From Endocalyx cinctus (Eukaryota; Ascomycota; Sordariomycetes; Amphisphaeriales; Apiosporaceae): a stretch of DNA of 64,000 bases. Positions 46,059-57,200 of this stretch are shown here, piece after piece (the first letter of the stretch is position 1; each line of letters starts with the position of its first letter). A program made the position numbers and the translations under genes. The stretch is taken from contig BCKC01000006.1 in NCBI GenBank assembly GCA_001600455.1, positions 806,001 through 870,000 of the forward strand, written 5' to 3'. Under the pieces are notes generated by a model. That model was not told the origin of the DNA and did no database searches. It was given only the letters and a program-made list of their open reading frames with translations.

Positions 46059-46881
46059 TTAACACTGAATAACAGGAACGTTACCCGGAGCATTGTAAGC
46101 TTTGCCATCGTTATCAGGCTGGCCCAACGCGCCGTATATGTTGACGACAATACTGGAGTCGCTGGGCTGGTAGGCACCTGGGAAGCTGACGGTCGAGGAC
46201 GGGGAGAAGGTACCGGAGCCGCCGACCTTGATTTGGGCGCACGACATGTAGAACTGTGCTCCCATCGGGCTCTTGGCCGAGTGAAGGGCTAGGATTTCGA
46301 CTCGCATGAGGTACTCGCCCGGTGCGATGCATTCCGGAAGGTCGAAGTTGACCCAACCCTGGTTGGAGATCATGTTGTCAACGCCCCAGACCTTAGACGA
46401 GGTGTCGAACGTGTCCTCCCAGATCTTGAACCATTTAAGGCCCGTCTTGCTTGCCGACGCCGCGCTGTCCACCTTGGCCAGCCAGGCCGTAATGGGACCC
46501 TTGTGCGACTTGGCGATCGGGTTGTCGGCGTCGTTGGGGAACTGAGCGCCTCCGATAACGTGGCCGAAGTAGGCACCGAGCGCATCACCAGGGTTCACGC
46601 TGATGACCTTGTCCGATGTAGTACCCTGCTTCTGGCAGATGATGTCCTGAGACGTCACATCGTACACCGGGTTGTTGTCGTAGGGTGCTCGAAGTCCGAC
46701 CAGGGATCCTTGCTTCTGGCCATTTACCGATACTTCCTAAAGGTGAGAATCATGTGAGTCGTAGAATTCTCGAGGGAGGTAGGTGATTTTAAGTAGTATC
46801 AGTTATTTAACTTACCTGGAAGATGCAGTGCGCCTCTACTGAGAGGGCGAAAGCAAGAGCCGAGACGAGGGAAAACTTCAT
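46059..46881 (-). CDS. AA9 lytic polysaccharide monooxygenase
   Basis: Model: complement(join(46059..46736,46816..46881)), 247 aa. The intron (GTAAGT...TTTAG) joins HCIFQ to EVSVNG. The signal peptide is residues 1-17 (MKFSLVSALAFALSVEA), and cleavage exposes His18, the first ligand of the copper histidine brace. The second ligand is His100 in KSHKGPITAWLAKV. The conserved outer-sphere set is His174 (LALHSA), Gln183 and axial Tyr185 (GAQFYMSCAQIKV). This is a complete single-domain enzyme with no CBM1 module. It oxidatively cleaves cellulose or hemicellulose outside the cell. With the GH30 enzyme it shows that the genome invests in polysaccharide attack. Confidence 0.93.
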
Positions 46882-47930
46882 CTTGTCTATTTTGTAAAGG
46901 AGTCAAGTTGTCTAAGCTCGATTGCGTGATGAGGTCGGATTGAAAACGAGTTCAGAACTAAAATATTGGTTTTCTTGGGGCGCACACATATATAGATAAA
47001 TTGTGCTAGCTGAGAAACCTGGGGAACATAACATACAGGGCTCACATATGGCTCATGCATGATGACGGCGAATGAAATGCCGAACTTCAAAGTATGGGAC
47101 TAAGTGTTGTCGATATTAAATATTAGTGGGCGTTTCCGACTGACTTCGTATAGCTGCAGAGATGATGCGGAATATTTATTACTGACACCGCCCATACACA
47201 TAATAACAAGATAGTTAGGCGCGGTTTGGAAGAAGGTTGCAATTTATCCGGTTAATTCAGTCACACACTCGGGAGCCGAAAAACCAAGCACTTTCTCCCA
47301 TAAATCTGGGGTAGTATAGCCGGTGATGCGATGGACACTCCAGCTATTGGCTGTGGTTTAAAGATGACACGGTTGGCCCTTATTGCTTCTCAAGCCATAA
47401 TAAGGTGATTGGATCCAAATCACTTTAGACGTGAATGATAAGATTTTAGCTATAGAGCCGACGAACGCAATGCCGCCGATTGGATGCAGGAGATGGCAAG
47501 CTGTTCATGTGTCTGGGGGAAAATCCGGGGTATCTTCTATATAATAGCGGAATTACTATGACTTTTTTCCGTCGCCAAGCTTGATATAGACTGCACATGA
47601 TCGAGATGGATGTGCGGCGATCTTCGGTGCAAGGGGTTCTATATCTGAAAATCGTGTTGGCAGATCATGAAATGATAAGTTAAGAAGCATGAATCCGTAG
47701 ATATCTTTTACCATGCATACTCGTTTATCATCTTCACGGTTTGTATCAAATATGTTGGCCTTGCGGTACAATTCGGAAAGGTGCGAATTTGTTCACTTGC
47801 ATGTTGACCGCATCGATTCCGTCCGTGAGAGGCGTTTGTATTAAGTCTTAGCGGCCCAAAGACCTGGCATTTCACTGTGATGATTGATATATGACGCTGT
47901 AAATGATCAGGCAATTATAACCCCTCAAGC
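46882..47930. other. intergenic region
   Basis: Between two minus-strand genes: the promoter of the LPMO gene lies here (TATATATAG near 46988) together with the 3' flank of the HTH-psq gene. Short frames at 47556-47914 are not supported. Confidence 0.55.
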
Positions 47931-48947
47931 TCAATCGCCCGATAATGTAAAATTACTTGCCAGGAACACCTGCGGATTCGCATGTACGGAATCGGTTTGA
48001 TTCTGCTGCAGCCTCGGTCTCATCGAAACAGAGTCCTGAGGCCTTATCGGGTGCATTTGCATCCGCTGTATGTGTACCTGTAACTGTTGCTGCTGCTCTT
48101 GCTGCTGCTGCTGCTGATTATTATTATTATTATGATTCAAAAGCGTCTGTTGTGATTGCTCTTGGGGATGTGACATCGGCACTGGCGGCTGCTGTTGCTG
48201 CTGTTTCTGCTTCTGAGGCTGGTCTTTTTTCGGTTTCCACTCTAGAATCTCTATATGTGGATATCTTCTCATCCAATGGTTTATCCACTGTTTCCCCAAC
48301 TTTTTCCCATTCCCGCCTTCCTGATTCTTAGCGAGCACGCGATCAGCAAGGGCGAAGACCTCGTCTTTAGTCGGGGGTAACCCCAGGGCAGCCTGCGCCC
48401 CAGCCCAATCCGCGAGCAACTTTTCCTGCTGGAGCGTGAGCCGCGCCATGTCGGCCCTGAGTTCCTGAGGAGCTTGCCCCTTACGGCGAGACTTAAGGTG
48501 GCTAGCCGGCACGCCGAAATGCCGCGCCGCCCGGATCAGCGACATCTCGCCGGTGACGACGGCGGCGAGCGCTCTCGAGGCGTCCGACTCGGTCCACGCG
48601 TACCGCGTGATGTGCCGTCCCCCTTCGGCCGGCGTCTTGCGCGGCTGCAGCTTCGGCTTATCCCCTCCCATCTTCATGTACAGCGTACTTTTCGGCACGT
48701 TGAATCGGATCGACGCCTGCCGGAGCGAGAGACCCTCCCCTACGGCCTTGGCTGCCTTCTCCATATTTTCCGGGTCGTAAGCTCGGTACTTGGAGCCTTT
48801 CCTACCAGACTGGTGAATTAAATCCTCTTGATCCTCTTCCTCTTCTTCTTCTGCCACCGCCGTCGAGGGTTCAGTAGGGACGTAGCCTGCTAGCGGGACC
48901 ATCTGGGAGGGATCCACCTCCATCGTGTTGTATTCTTGATGTGCCAT
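47931..48947 (-). CDS. pogo/CENP-B-type DNA-binding protein without a transposase domain
   Basis: Single exon, 338 aa. An acidic N-terminus (EEEEEEDQED, residues 33-42) precedes a first psq helix-turn-helix (about 54-95; LSLRQASIRFNVPKSTLYMK), a second psq-like copy (about 115-156; MSLIRAARHFGVPASHLKSR) and a CENP-B/Tc5-type HTH (about 168-232; LTLQQEKLLADWAGAQ to KQWINHWMRRYPHIE). In pogo/Tigger-family transposases these domains are followed by a DDE endonuclease. Here the protein instead ends in a Gln/Asn-rich tail of about 95 residues coded by CAG/CAA and AAT/AAC repeats. Loss of the catalytic part with an otherwise open frame suggests domestication as a chromatin or transcription factor, or a truncated element. 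No terminal inverted repeats are evident next to the gene. Confidence 0.82.
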   Translation of the reverse strand: MAHQEYNTMEVDPSQMVPLAGYVPTEPSTAVAEEEEEEDQEDLIHQSGRKGSKYRAYDPENMEKAAKAVGEGLSLRQASIRFNVPKSTLYMKMGGDKPKLQPRKTPAEGGRHITRYAWTESDASRALAAVVTGEMSLIRAARHFGVPASHLKSRRKGQAPQELRADMARLTLQQEKLLADWAGAQAALGLPPTKDEVFALADRVLAKNQEGGNGKKLGKQWINHWMRRYPHIEILEWKPKKDQPQKQKQQQQQPPVPMSHPQEQSQQTLLNHNNNNNQQQQQQEQQQQLQVHIQRMQMHPIRPQDSVSMRPRLQQNQTDSVHANPQVFLASNFTLSGD

Positions 48948-49786
48948 AAGATACCGAGTTTTGGACTTGAGTATTTAAACATCAATCACTTGTACCTGAG
49001 AAATAATGATAAGGTAGAAGCAATCATGGCCAAAGAAAGAGAGTGAATGATATTAATGATGATAATGATGATGATATTGTAGTGTCCAAAAACTGCTTGA
49101 AGGATTAATTGGTTGGTTGGTTAATAAGGTGGGGGTTAGGCCAAGCGTAACTCTTCGGACACTGGGAAAATGCACTTATACGGTATATATCCTCGAAATT
49201 TCATATTACCTATTTGGACAATATACTTGAGTAATTATTATGTATATATGCAATCCCAAAGAGAATATTGTAATACTTAAGTTTCAAAAAGATAAGATAA
49301 GCATGTGTGTAAGATCACACCTTGCCGGAAAACTAGAAAGCCCAGGGGTCTTTGTTCGTAATACATGTGCCACAAACCTGTAATGAAAACGATAGAAGTT
49401 TTCCCTCATTTTCTAGTTGGCAAAATGTTGTTCAGTCAACTTGGCCGAAGATCAAATAGCTAGCTTAATGAAGAGGAGAAGTAAGTCTTCATCAATTAAC
49501 CACGCCTTAGCTTACTTACATGTTTCTTCATGTAAACAAGCTTTTCTTTTGCTCTCACGGCTCATATGCTTTCAGAGTGTCTTCCCTATTTTCGAAACAG
49601 TCACTCAAGGCTTATTTATTGCTCTTCTTTTACCCAAAAGCTGGGCTACTTTATTTTTTTCGTGGCTTATGGTCTGCCACCCCCCAGAATCAGCCCGCCC
49701 TTATCCATAGTGAACCTTGAAGTTATGTACCATCAACTATATATGCCAAAAATGTTTCTTCTACCATATCTATACAGGATATCGCT
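48948..49786. other. intergenic region, possible start of the hydrolase relic
   Basis: AT-rich promoter side of the HTH-psq gene. An open frame around 49530-49710 (+), containing TQGLFIALLLPKSWATLFF, could be an N-terminal hydrophobic part of the following hydrolase pseudogene; this is weak. Confidence 0.45.
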
Positions 49787-50687
49787 ATGTCTGATGTGCT
49801 TTCAAACCACGGCAAGGCGAAAGAACGATACGCTCTTGCTGATCTAGTAGAGGAGCTAGAGGCAAATGCAAACCTTTATCCCGAGATTCTGACCCCCAGT
49901 TCAGCGAAGCCAGCCCCTGTGGGCTAACTGAGATATCCTGCACAGGCAAAGACTCGCCGATCAAGGACAGGGAATTTGTCCTACACTTACCTGGCGGCGT
50001 GTTCGTTATGGGTTTTGGGCGGGATATGTACGAAAGTGGGGTCGCTAAAGCTATGAGCTGGCACGTGAAGACAACGCGAGCCTTTTTTTTTTCGCGCAAT
50101 ATCGCCGTTCCTCGTCCGACGCTACTCGTTTTCTGGCCGCTGTGCAAGATGTGTTCACTTTCTACCGTTCTATTCTGTCCTTTGGATATAATGCGCAAGA
50201 CGACATTTAAAAGGGGATTCCACAGCTGGAAATCTGGTTATCCTTTTTTTTTTTTTTCTAGATCTCTGGAAACGACAAAAGAAGTGTCACCGAGCCTCCC
50301 GCTACCAGGCGGTGCGATGGTTTAGTCTCCATGGGTGTATTGAACGTGATATTACAAGCGGGTACCGACTATAACGCGTGCGATAACGTGGGAAATGACT
50401 GCTTAATCGCCCCACTGTTACAATGGGATGCTCAAGCTTATTTTCCAGAAAAGCAGCTCACTGAGGAAGAACTCGCGTATATTTCACCCTTGCACTATCT
50501 ATTTTGGACCAAAGCCCCTTTATTTATTCGCGCCAGAACAACGGAAGCCCTGCTTAAATCGATCAAAGATTTCGCAAAGCAAATGAAGGAAATAGATGGC
50601 GACAGAGTCAAACTTCACCCAACAGATTTTACAACTCATAATCTGATCGTGCCTTACGATGGACTTGGATTTGAGCGCGAAGTATAG
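49787..50687 (+). pseudogene. alpha/beta hydrolase (Abhydrolase_3/HSL-like), frameshifted
   Basis: Six consecutive plus-strand segments in changing frames make one hydrolase. The first runs from ATG 49787 to a TAA at 49925 (MSDVLSNHGKAKERYALAD). The next holds REFVLHLPGGVFVMGFGRDM (HGGG-like oxyanion region). Then come RFLAAVQDVFTFYRSILSFG (from 50127), GDSTAGNLVI (from 50213; the GDSAGG nucleophile elbow) and LETTKEVSPSLPLPGGAMV, ending in TAG at 50323. Last is 50331-50687, with YISPLHYLFWTKAPLFIRAR and THNLIVPY (a His-containing end). Frame changes occur after the first TAA, near 50127, near 50210 (beside a T-run) and near 50330. The order and spacing match a full fungal hydrolase, so decay was by indels. 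Confidence in the family is good, in the exact 5' end low. Confidence 0.78.
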
Positions 50688-51880
50688 CTCGCCATAGTCG
50701 ACGCTCGCGACTTTTTTGTGCAGTCAGTCCAAAGCCCAACATACCTTCAAAAATTGTGTGTGAGACCAAGGTAACTTCTTCTGATTGCCATGTTACTGGA
50801 CGTCAAAAGACAGATGATCAAAAATCAGCAGGTTCATATAACAAGCATCATAGGCTAGAGTGAGGGGAATCCAAAATGATCAAGTTCTTCGAAATCTGCG
50901 ACTCGCACCAAAATTCTGATTATATTTTGTCCGTTTACTATATCACTCAGCTGTGGCATCATTCGCAATCAAGACCACGATAAGTAGTAAGTATTATTCA
51001 AAGAGACTAGTTTCGTGTAAGATATACAAGAAGAAAAAGATATTTAATTGGAGAAGGTCAGGCAAGCGGTTAAGAAAGTACTCCTCGTTGGCGACGACAG
51101 TTGACTGCGATAAGGGGTAGCTTTCTCTGATATGGTCACATTATAATCTGGTTCTGAGTACATGGTGGTAGTATAAGCGAAAGCTACCTAAGCAGCTAGG
51201 GTTATAAATAACTATACTTACCGTATACCTGTAATACCCCTCGGTACAGTGACCTGGAAATAATGCGCAAAGATCCATCGTTAGCATTTGTAGAACCGTT
51301 TTTTTTTCCCAAGGGAAATGCCACCGTTTCCATCAGTAATACATAGTACCGTTGTTGACTAAGTAATAATTATGTGAACCGGCAAAAGCCGAGAAGCACC
51401 TTCGATCTTAAACTCCCAGATCGGTCAAGTATCCGTCGACACTCCCCACCCATTTACAGTAAAATATTGAATTATATTCAACTTCAATCAACAATAAAGA
51501 AAGAAAGGAATATTTATCATTTTAAAAACTTATCGTCTTAATAATATATTGAGTTGAACAAGGTCGCACACGGTTATATTTTGAGTGTACGGCTCGTGCC
51601 TCCGCTTTTTTGGAGCCCTTTTAACTCCTATTTTTACTGTGGGTTGCTTTTTATCTTTTTCCGTTTATTACCGTTTTCTCAATCCGCGCCGTAACCCCCC
51701 TTTTCGTATCATGTCCCCGCCAATCTCGTCGAGCACCCATGCGCGTACGATTAGAAGTCATGCAGTGATGATGACCCTTGTATCTATAAGGGCATGCCCT
51801 TAGCGCGTTGTGTCTATGAATTTCTTCTTCGCTCAGCCCCTCTCTCCTTTTTTCCCTCCCTTTTTCTTTTCCTTTTTTTT

Positions 51881-51915
<35 letters not shown>

Positions 51916-52002
51916 TCCCCCTTTAATCTCCTCCTTTTCATTCCCCCCTCTCTTAGCAGTTTTACACCACTCGTAACCGTCTCACGTAGATAAAAGATAA
52001 CC
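50688..52002. other. intergenic region with a pyrimidine-rich tract
   Basis: AT-rich, then a T/C-rich stretch just upstream of the methyltransferase gene. No gene recognised; frames through the tract are low-complexity. Confidence 0.6.
51838..51950 (+). repeat. polypyrimidine tract with CT repeats
   Basis: Almost pure T/C sequence, including about 14 consecutive CT units at 51885-51908, beginning 165 bp before the methyltransferase start codon. Such CT tracts are common fungal core-promoter elements. Confidence 0.85.
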
Positions 52003-53032
52003 ATGCCTCCAAATCGCCGCCTTGATGCTTTCACCCGCCCATGTGGCATGATCTGGTTCTCCATCTGCCGTAAGTTCCTCGTCGCTTATCTCACCTTTCA
52101 GGATTTTCGCTAATTCTTCTTCTTCCTCCTATATAGTACACTGGAAAGCGTTCATAGAAGCTGTCCGTCGAGATGGTCTCCGGGCATTCACGCAAATATC
52201 GCAGATCCGAGATGCCGCTTTAGCAAAGTTGTTTTGCGTAACCTGTAACACCTCACCTCCTTACCCTCCTAATTGCTCTTCAAAATAATTAACATGTATT
52301 AGCTGCCGGCTTTATCAATTTCGAAGACACCACCGTCGTTCCCTCACTCGTGCGAGCCGCTAGTGGAGTTGTCCTCGAACTAGGCCCTGGGCCTGGCAAT
52401 CAGATTCATCGTTTTGATACCTCTCGCGTCAATTATGTCTATGGCGTCGAGCCTAATCCCCACTTTGAAGATGACATAAATGCCAAATTGGAGAAACACG
52501 GATTGCGGGATAGGTATAAGCTCATAGCCGCTAGCATTGAAGACAGCGATATTCTCAGAGAAGAGGGCATAACGGAAGGCAGCCTGGATACTGTTTTATG
52601 TATCCAGGTCTTATGTGCGGTACAGGATCCAAAGATCGTGATGAAGGAGGTTTGGAAACTCCTGAAACCTGGAGGTAAATTTATCTTTTGGGAGCACGGG
52701 TGGAGCAAAAATCATCTAACTATTGCAGAGCAAGGTAAATATCTATTAACCCCCACCTTTCCTCCTTTTTTTCCCCTCCATCTCTCTCTCTCTTTCTTTT
52801 TCTCTTTAAATGGACTCCAATCAATAGATATTTCTTGTGAAGACTAGCTAACACGAAGAAAGCGATTTTGAACCCTGCTTGGAGCACATTTATCGGATGC
52901 CACATGACCCGTAATGTGCTGGCCGACATTCTCAACAGTGGAGAGTGGGAGAACCCGGGCGACATCGAAGAGCCAGAGGATCCAGTTAGTTGTCTACCTA
53001 GGATTCAGGGCGTGCTTGTCAAGAAAGCTTAA
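52003..53032 (+). CDS. class I SAM-dependent methyltransferase (METTL7-like)
   Basis: Model: join(52003..52069,52137..52244,52303..52734,52863..53032), 258 aa. Frames join through the four exons as SIC-L-HWKAF, FCVT-S-AGFINF and IAEQ-A-ILNPAW. The last acceptor (AAAG at 52862) is chosen because it follows the CTAAC branch; TAG at 52846 is an in-frame alternative. Motif I is VVLELGPGPGNQ (residues about 81-92), post-I is YGVEPNPHFED, motif II region is LDTVLCIQVLC and motif III is LLKPGGKFIFWEHG. This is the arrangement of METTL7/UbiE-like enzymes, which methylate small thiols or lipids; the substrate is unknown. The N-terminal hydrophobic piece (CGMIWFSIC) is short. A CT-rich tract lies inside intron 3. 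Confidence 0.82.
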
Positions 53033-54261
53033 TCAAAGAGCCTGACTCGCGTAAATCTTTTTACACTCTCTAGGCGTGGGTTTCGAGTTCAGATTACATG
53101 ATTATTCAGATAGATTCTAATTGATGTAAGAAAAGTAATGGTCTCTTTTCACCCAAACATTGTACGTATTTGCAGGTTTTAGCGCCCTACGTGCGACCTT
53201 GAGACCAGAACACTGCTATTTTCGAATGCCAATTTATACAATATGCTTTTATTTACTAGAGTGAATTAAACTACCTAAGTATAAGTATCACTCATTCAAA
53301 TAGAAAATATTCCATTTGTATGTCAATTCCTCCATCGTTGTCTCTCCTGCTCAAATGTCGACAAGGGTCGTAGTAGGGTTAAAGGGGGGGAAGTGGGGCT
53401 TCGGAGAAGAAAACTATATACACCAAGAAAGACACGCGAAATAGCTAAGTACGTCTCGGTAAGCCTAATTACAGGAAACTTTTAAACGATTGGAGTAAGA
53501 TCAACCGCTTTGATCTCTCCGGCATAGGTTTAATGAAGAAACGAGGTGTTTTGCTCAGAAACTTGCTGTGCCTGCTCCTTGATCTCACAATACCCCACAC
53601 CCGACTTCGGAAAATATACCCTAAGGACACTATGAATCTTCTCACATTATTCCGGAGATTTGACTAATTCCTCGCGATTTCGTCTCTTCTAGTGGTAACG
53701 TGGGCACAAGGCAAATCCCACATGATGTTCATAAACTTGACAATGTCAACAAGAAACGGTGCCGATGAGAAGCCACCTGACTGCCACGGATATCATGACA
53801 CGAAATGCCAATATGACCAGCTGTCATTCATGGCGATCGAGAGCTGGTCCGATCTGCTGGAGAAAACGGAAGACAATTGCGTGTTCTCGGAACTAGGAAC
53901 TGGCAAGCTAAGATAGTCGCTACGATGGTCTGCATCGCTCAGAAGAGGAGCGTTTGCTTGCTTCCGGCGTCCGTCTGCTGGTCGTGTATCGGCTTCACCG
54001 AGAGTGGCGGTCATTATATATATAAACTCACTACGGAAAAGTTTGAGAAACTGAATAATCGTGAAAGAATTTTAGGCTGTTCAACGGGACCGAGTCTGCG
54101 TGGTCGTTGGACGCTGCGGCCACGCTACTTCTGTATTTAGCTTTCAAAAGAAAGTAACAAGACAAGTGCTCAACATTTTACCAAACAAGAGTAATTAACA
54201 GACTACGAGTGGCTTTTAAGAAGCTACATGAGAGTTGACAGTCTACAGTCTCCGATACACC
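53033..54261. other. intergenic region
   Basis: Contains a 74-codon frame at 53692-53916 (+), from a GTG, with partly coding-like composition and no family match, and overlapping antisense frames. I do not call a gene. Confidence 0.5.
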
Positions 54262-57200
54262 TTATCGACCACATTCAATCTTATCCAGCTGATCCCAGTC
54301 ACTTGCTAGACCGAAAACTTTTTTCCCAAGGTACTCTTGCAACATCATGACGATCGTATAATGCCGAGTTTCTAAAGCATCCTTCAAGGCTCTACTGAAC
54401 GCCAGATTGCTTTCATGCTCGGGAGAAGTGACCTGGTCTAAGGCCCTGTCCGTGTACATGTAGGGGCCGTCATTTAGTCTCGAAATAATTTCCAGTGGTC
54501 CTTTAGGTACAGCGCCCTGAAGAACTTGGCGATATTTCCCTTCAACGTATATGTAGAAGCCTCTCTTCAATAAATTTTCGACAATTTTATCGTATCCTCG
54601 TGACGAAGCAGCCCGGAGGGCGGTTTCGTATTCGCCGCCTCGTTCGTTTACGTTAGCGCCTACGGTTAGTAGAAATTCAACGATGCCTTCATGTCCTCGA
54701 ACTGAAGCAGCTTGGAGCGCGTTACCGTACCTCCCTCCTTGCATATTTATATTAGCACCTCGCATCAGCAATAATAAAACAATACTGATATGACCTTGAA
54801 ACGAAGCAGCCTGGAGCGCGTCACCGTACGTCTCATGCAGTATATCCATGTCGGCGCCTTCTAGTAATGCCTGAGCGACTCTCGGGTGCCCTTGAAACGA
54901 AGCGGCTAGAAGAGCGCTTCCGTACTCCCCTCCTTGCAGATTAACATCGGCGCCTTGCTTCAGTAATAATTTCAAGACTCCCAGGTGTCCTTGAATCGAA
55001 GCGGCCTGGAGAGCGCTTCCGTACTTCCCTCCTTGCATGTTTACCTTGGCGCCCCGATTCAGTAAAGTTTTAACGACGTCCTCGTATCCTTGAGACGAAG
55101 CAGCTTGGAGCGCGCTGCCGTAAGTTCCGTGCAGTGCATCTATGTCGGCGCCTTGATTCAAGAGTTTCTCAACGACTTTATCGTATCCCGTAAGCGCAGC
55201 TGCATAAAGATCGTTGTAAAAATCACGCTTTTGCATTTCGTTTTCAACGGCGTTCTCTCTCAGTGTGCTCTCCTCAAGGTCCTTCGCATTAGCGTACGTG
55301 TTCATGGCCTCATCGAAGTCCTTAAGTCGAATAAAAGCTTTACAAACAAGAAATATTAATAGTCTCCACTTTGCTTGAATATCGGTGCACTCCTCCTGAT
55401 ATTTAAAAGCTTGTTGGGCATGTGGCAAATACCGAGTCCAATCCGCAATGTTTTCTTGTTCTGGGAAAGGAAAGCGAGATGAGACAAGTCGGAAAGCTTC
55501 CGTGATCCATCTTCTCCGTTGTTTTTTGTCCTCGAATTGCTTAATCCAGGTTCGCATAGCACTTTGAACAAGTGGATGAATATCGAAAGACTCTTGATCC
55601 TTACGTTTTATGATGAAGGCATATGATTCCAATAAACTGGCTACGTCGTCTTGTTTATGTTCTTTTTCTTGAAATAATGATATCGGGACATCTTCCGCTG
55701 CTACAATGCATATGTACCTCATATACTTCGCAGCAAGAGGTCTGTCGTGTGAAATACGATGGAACGAGGTTATCCATGTTGTAGCAATTGGATCTAAGAA
55801 GCCCTGCAGCCTCATCCACTTGTGATCTCTCTTCGACATGTCGTATTTTTTAAAGTACGTGAGTACATCTTCGTTTTGAGATTGAATACAAGCAGATATC
55901 TGCTTGATTGGGAGGGGAAGATTCTGTAGAGATATAAGCCGAGATTTTATGTTCTCGTGATCCATGTCACCTCGTATCTCCGAGCTGGTAAATAGAAGCT
56001 TCATAGCTTCATCCTCACTCATTCCTTCCAAGGTTATGATGTTTTCTCGATGGGGACTAAAAGGTTCTGCATTTTTCATACTGTTCGCTATGAAAAGTAT
56101 TGAGCCCTTTGAGCTAGATGGGAGAAATCTAGTCTTATCATGACGGCAATTGAGGGGCCCGAGATCCTCGGCATTATCGACGATTAAAAGCCATTTCCCA
56201 GCTATTTATTTACTTAGAGCGCTCTTGACCAGCTTTCTAATGGAGGAGTTGTCTTGTTCAGTATTAGGTAACTCTAACATTTGGCCAATACTGCGGTAGA
56301 CGTTCTCGAAGTTAATATCCGCAGCTGAGATCCAGAAGATAGAGTAATCAGGACACAAGTCGTGCATACGATACGCAAACTCAATGGCGACGTGAGTCTT
56401 GCCAACACCGCGGCGGCCTTCGATGACGATCTTATGACACTCTTTCTCTTCCGCCCTAGCTGTGATTCGTTCCAAAAGCTGTTTCTGGATATAGTCGCGT
56501 CCGGTGAAGTCATTATCTCGCTGAAAGGGGACCATGAAATGAGCCTTCCTGGCGAGTTCAAGGACCAAACTCTTGAGACGTTGAGATAATATGTAACTCG
56601 CGGCATCGTCGATTAATGCTAGCTTCGTCATAGATGAATGACTAGCGTGCACATTGATAGCCCTAAACTCTGGAAGTATAACCCATTCTGGCGATATCAT
56701 CTAGAGTATATTAATTAGTTCTACGTAGATTATGGTAGTCATCATACGGAGAAAAAACGTACAAGGTTATTATGGGGCTCTGGTAGGTTTGAAAAGCAGC
56801 CTATTACCCGTACTCGAAACTTGGGATCTCTGAATATCTTTCGCAATCGGTTCTGCATCCCAACCACTACGTTGACCTTATCTTCAAGTCTTGTCCAGTC
56901 TTGGGCCTGAGATGATTTCGCGCAACGTAATCCGTGTGCTTTAGCGACTAAAATAGCCCATTCGCCCAATCCAGCCCCTAAATGAGGCGTGCCAAATAGT
57001 ACGGCGGCTTTCTTTCGCTCTCGAAATGAACGTCTCCAGGTTGATTCTTCAGGCGAGTCGAGAGACCAGACGAAGGCCTAACGTCAGACTACATTAGCGC
57101 TCCCAGTCATAAGGTAAGCTAATCTACGTACCTGTTCATACACAATACCACCAAAACCGTGAGCAATGGTTATTACTGGTATTTGCGAGTCATTATCGTC

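Noticed and set aside
50331..50687. Ankyrin-like reading of the 118-codon frame
   Set aside because: The first residues (LNVILQAGTDYN) superficially resemble an ankyrin repeat, but the rest fits the C-terminal half of the alpha/beta hydrolase relic in correct order.
53692..53916. 74-codon frame in the spacer before the broken NLR
   Set aside because: Starts with GTG, matches no family and overlaps an antisense frame of similar length.
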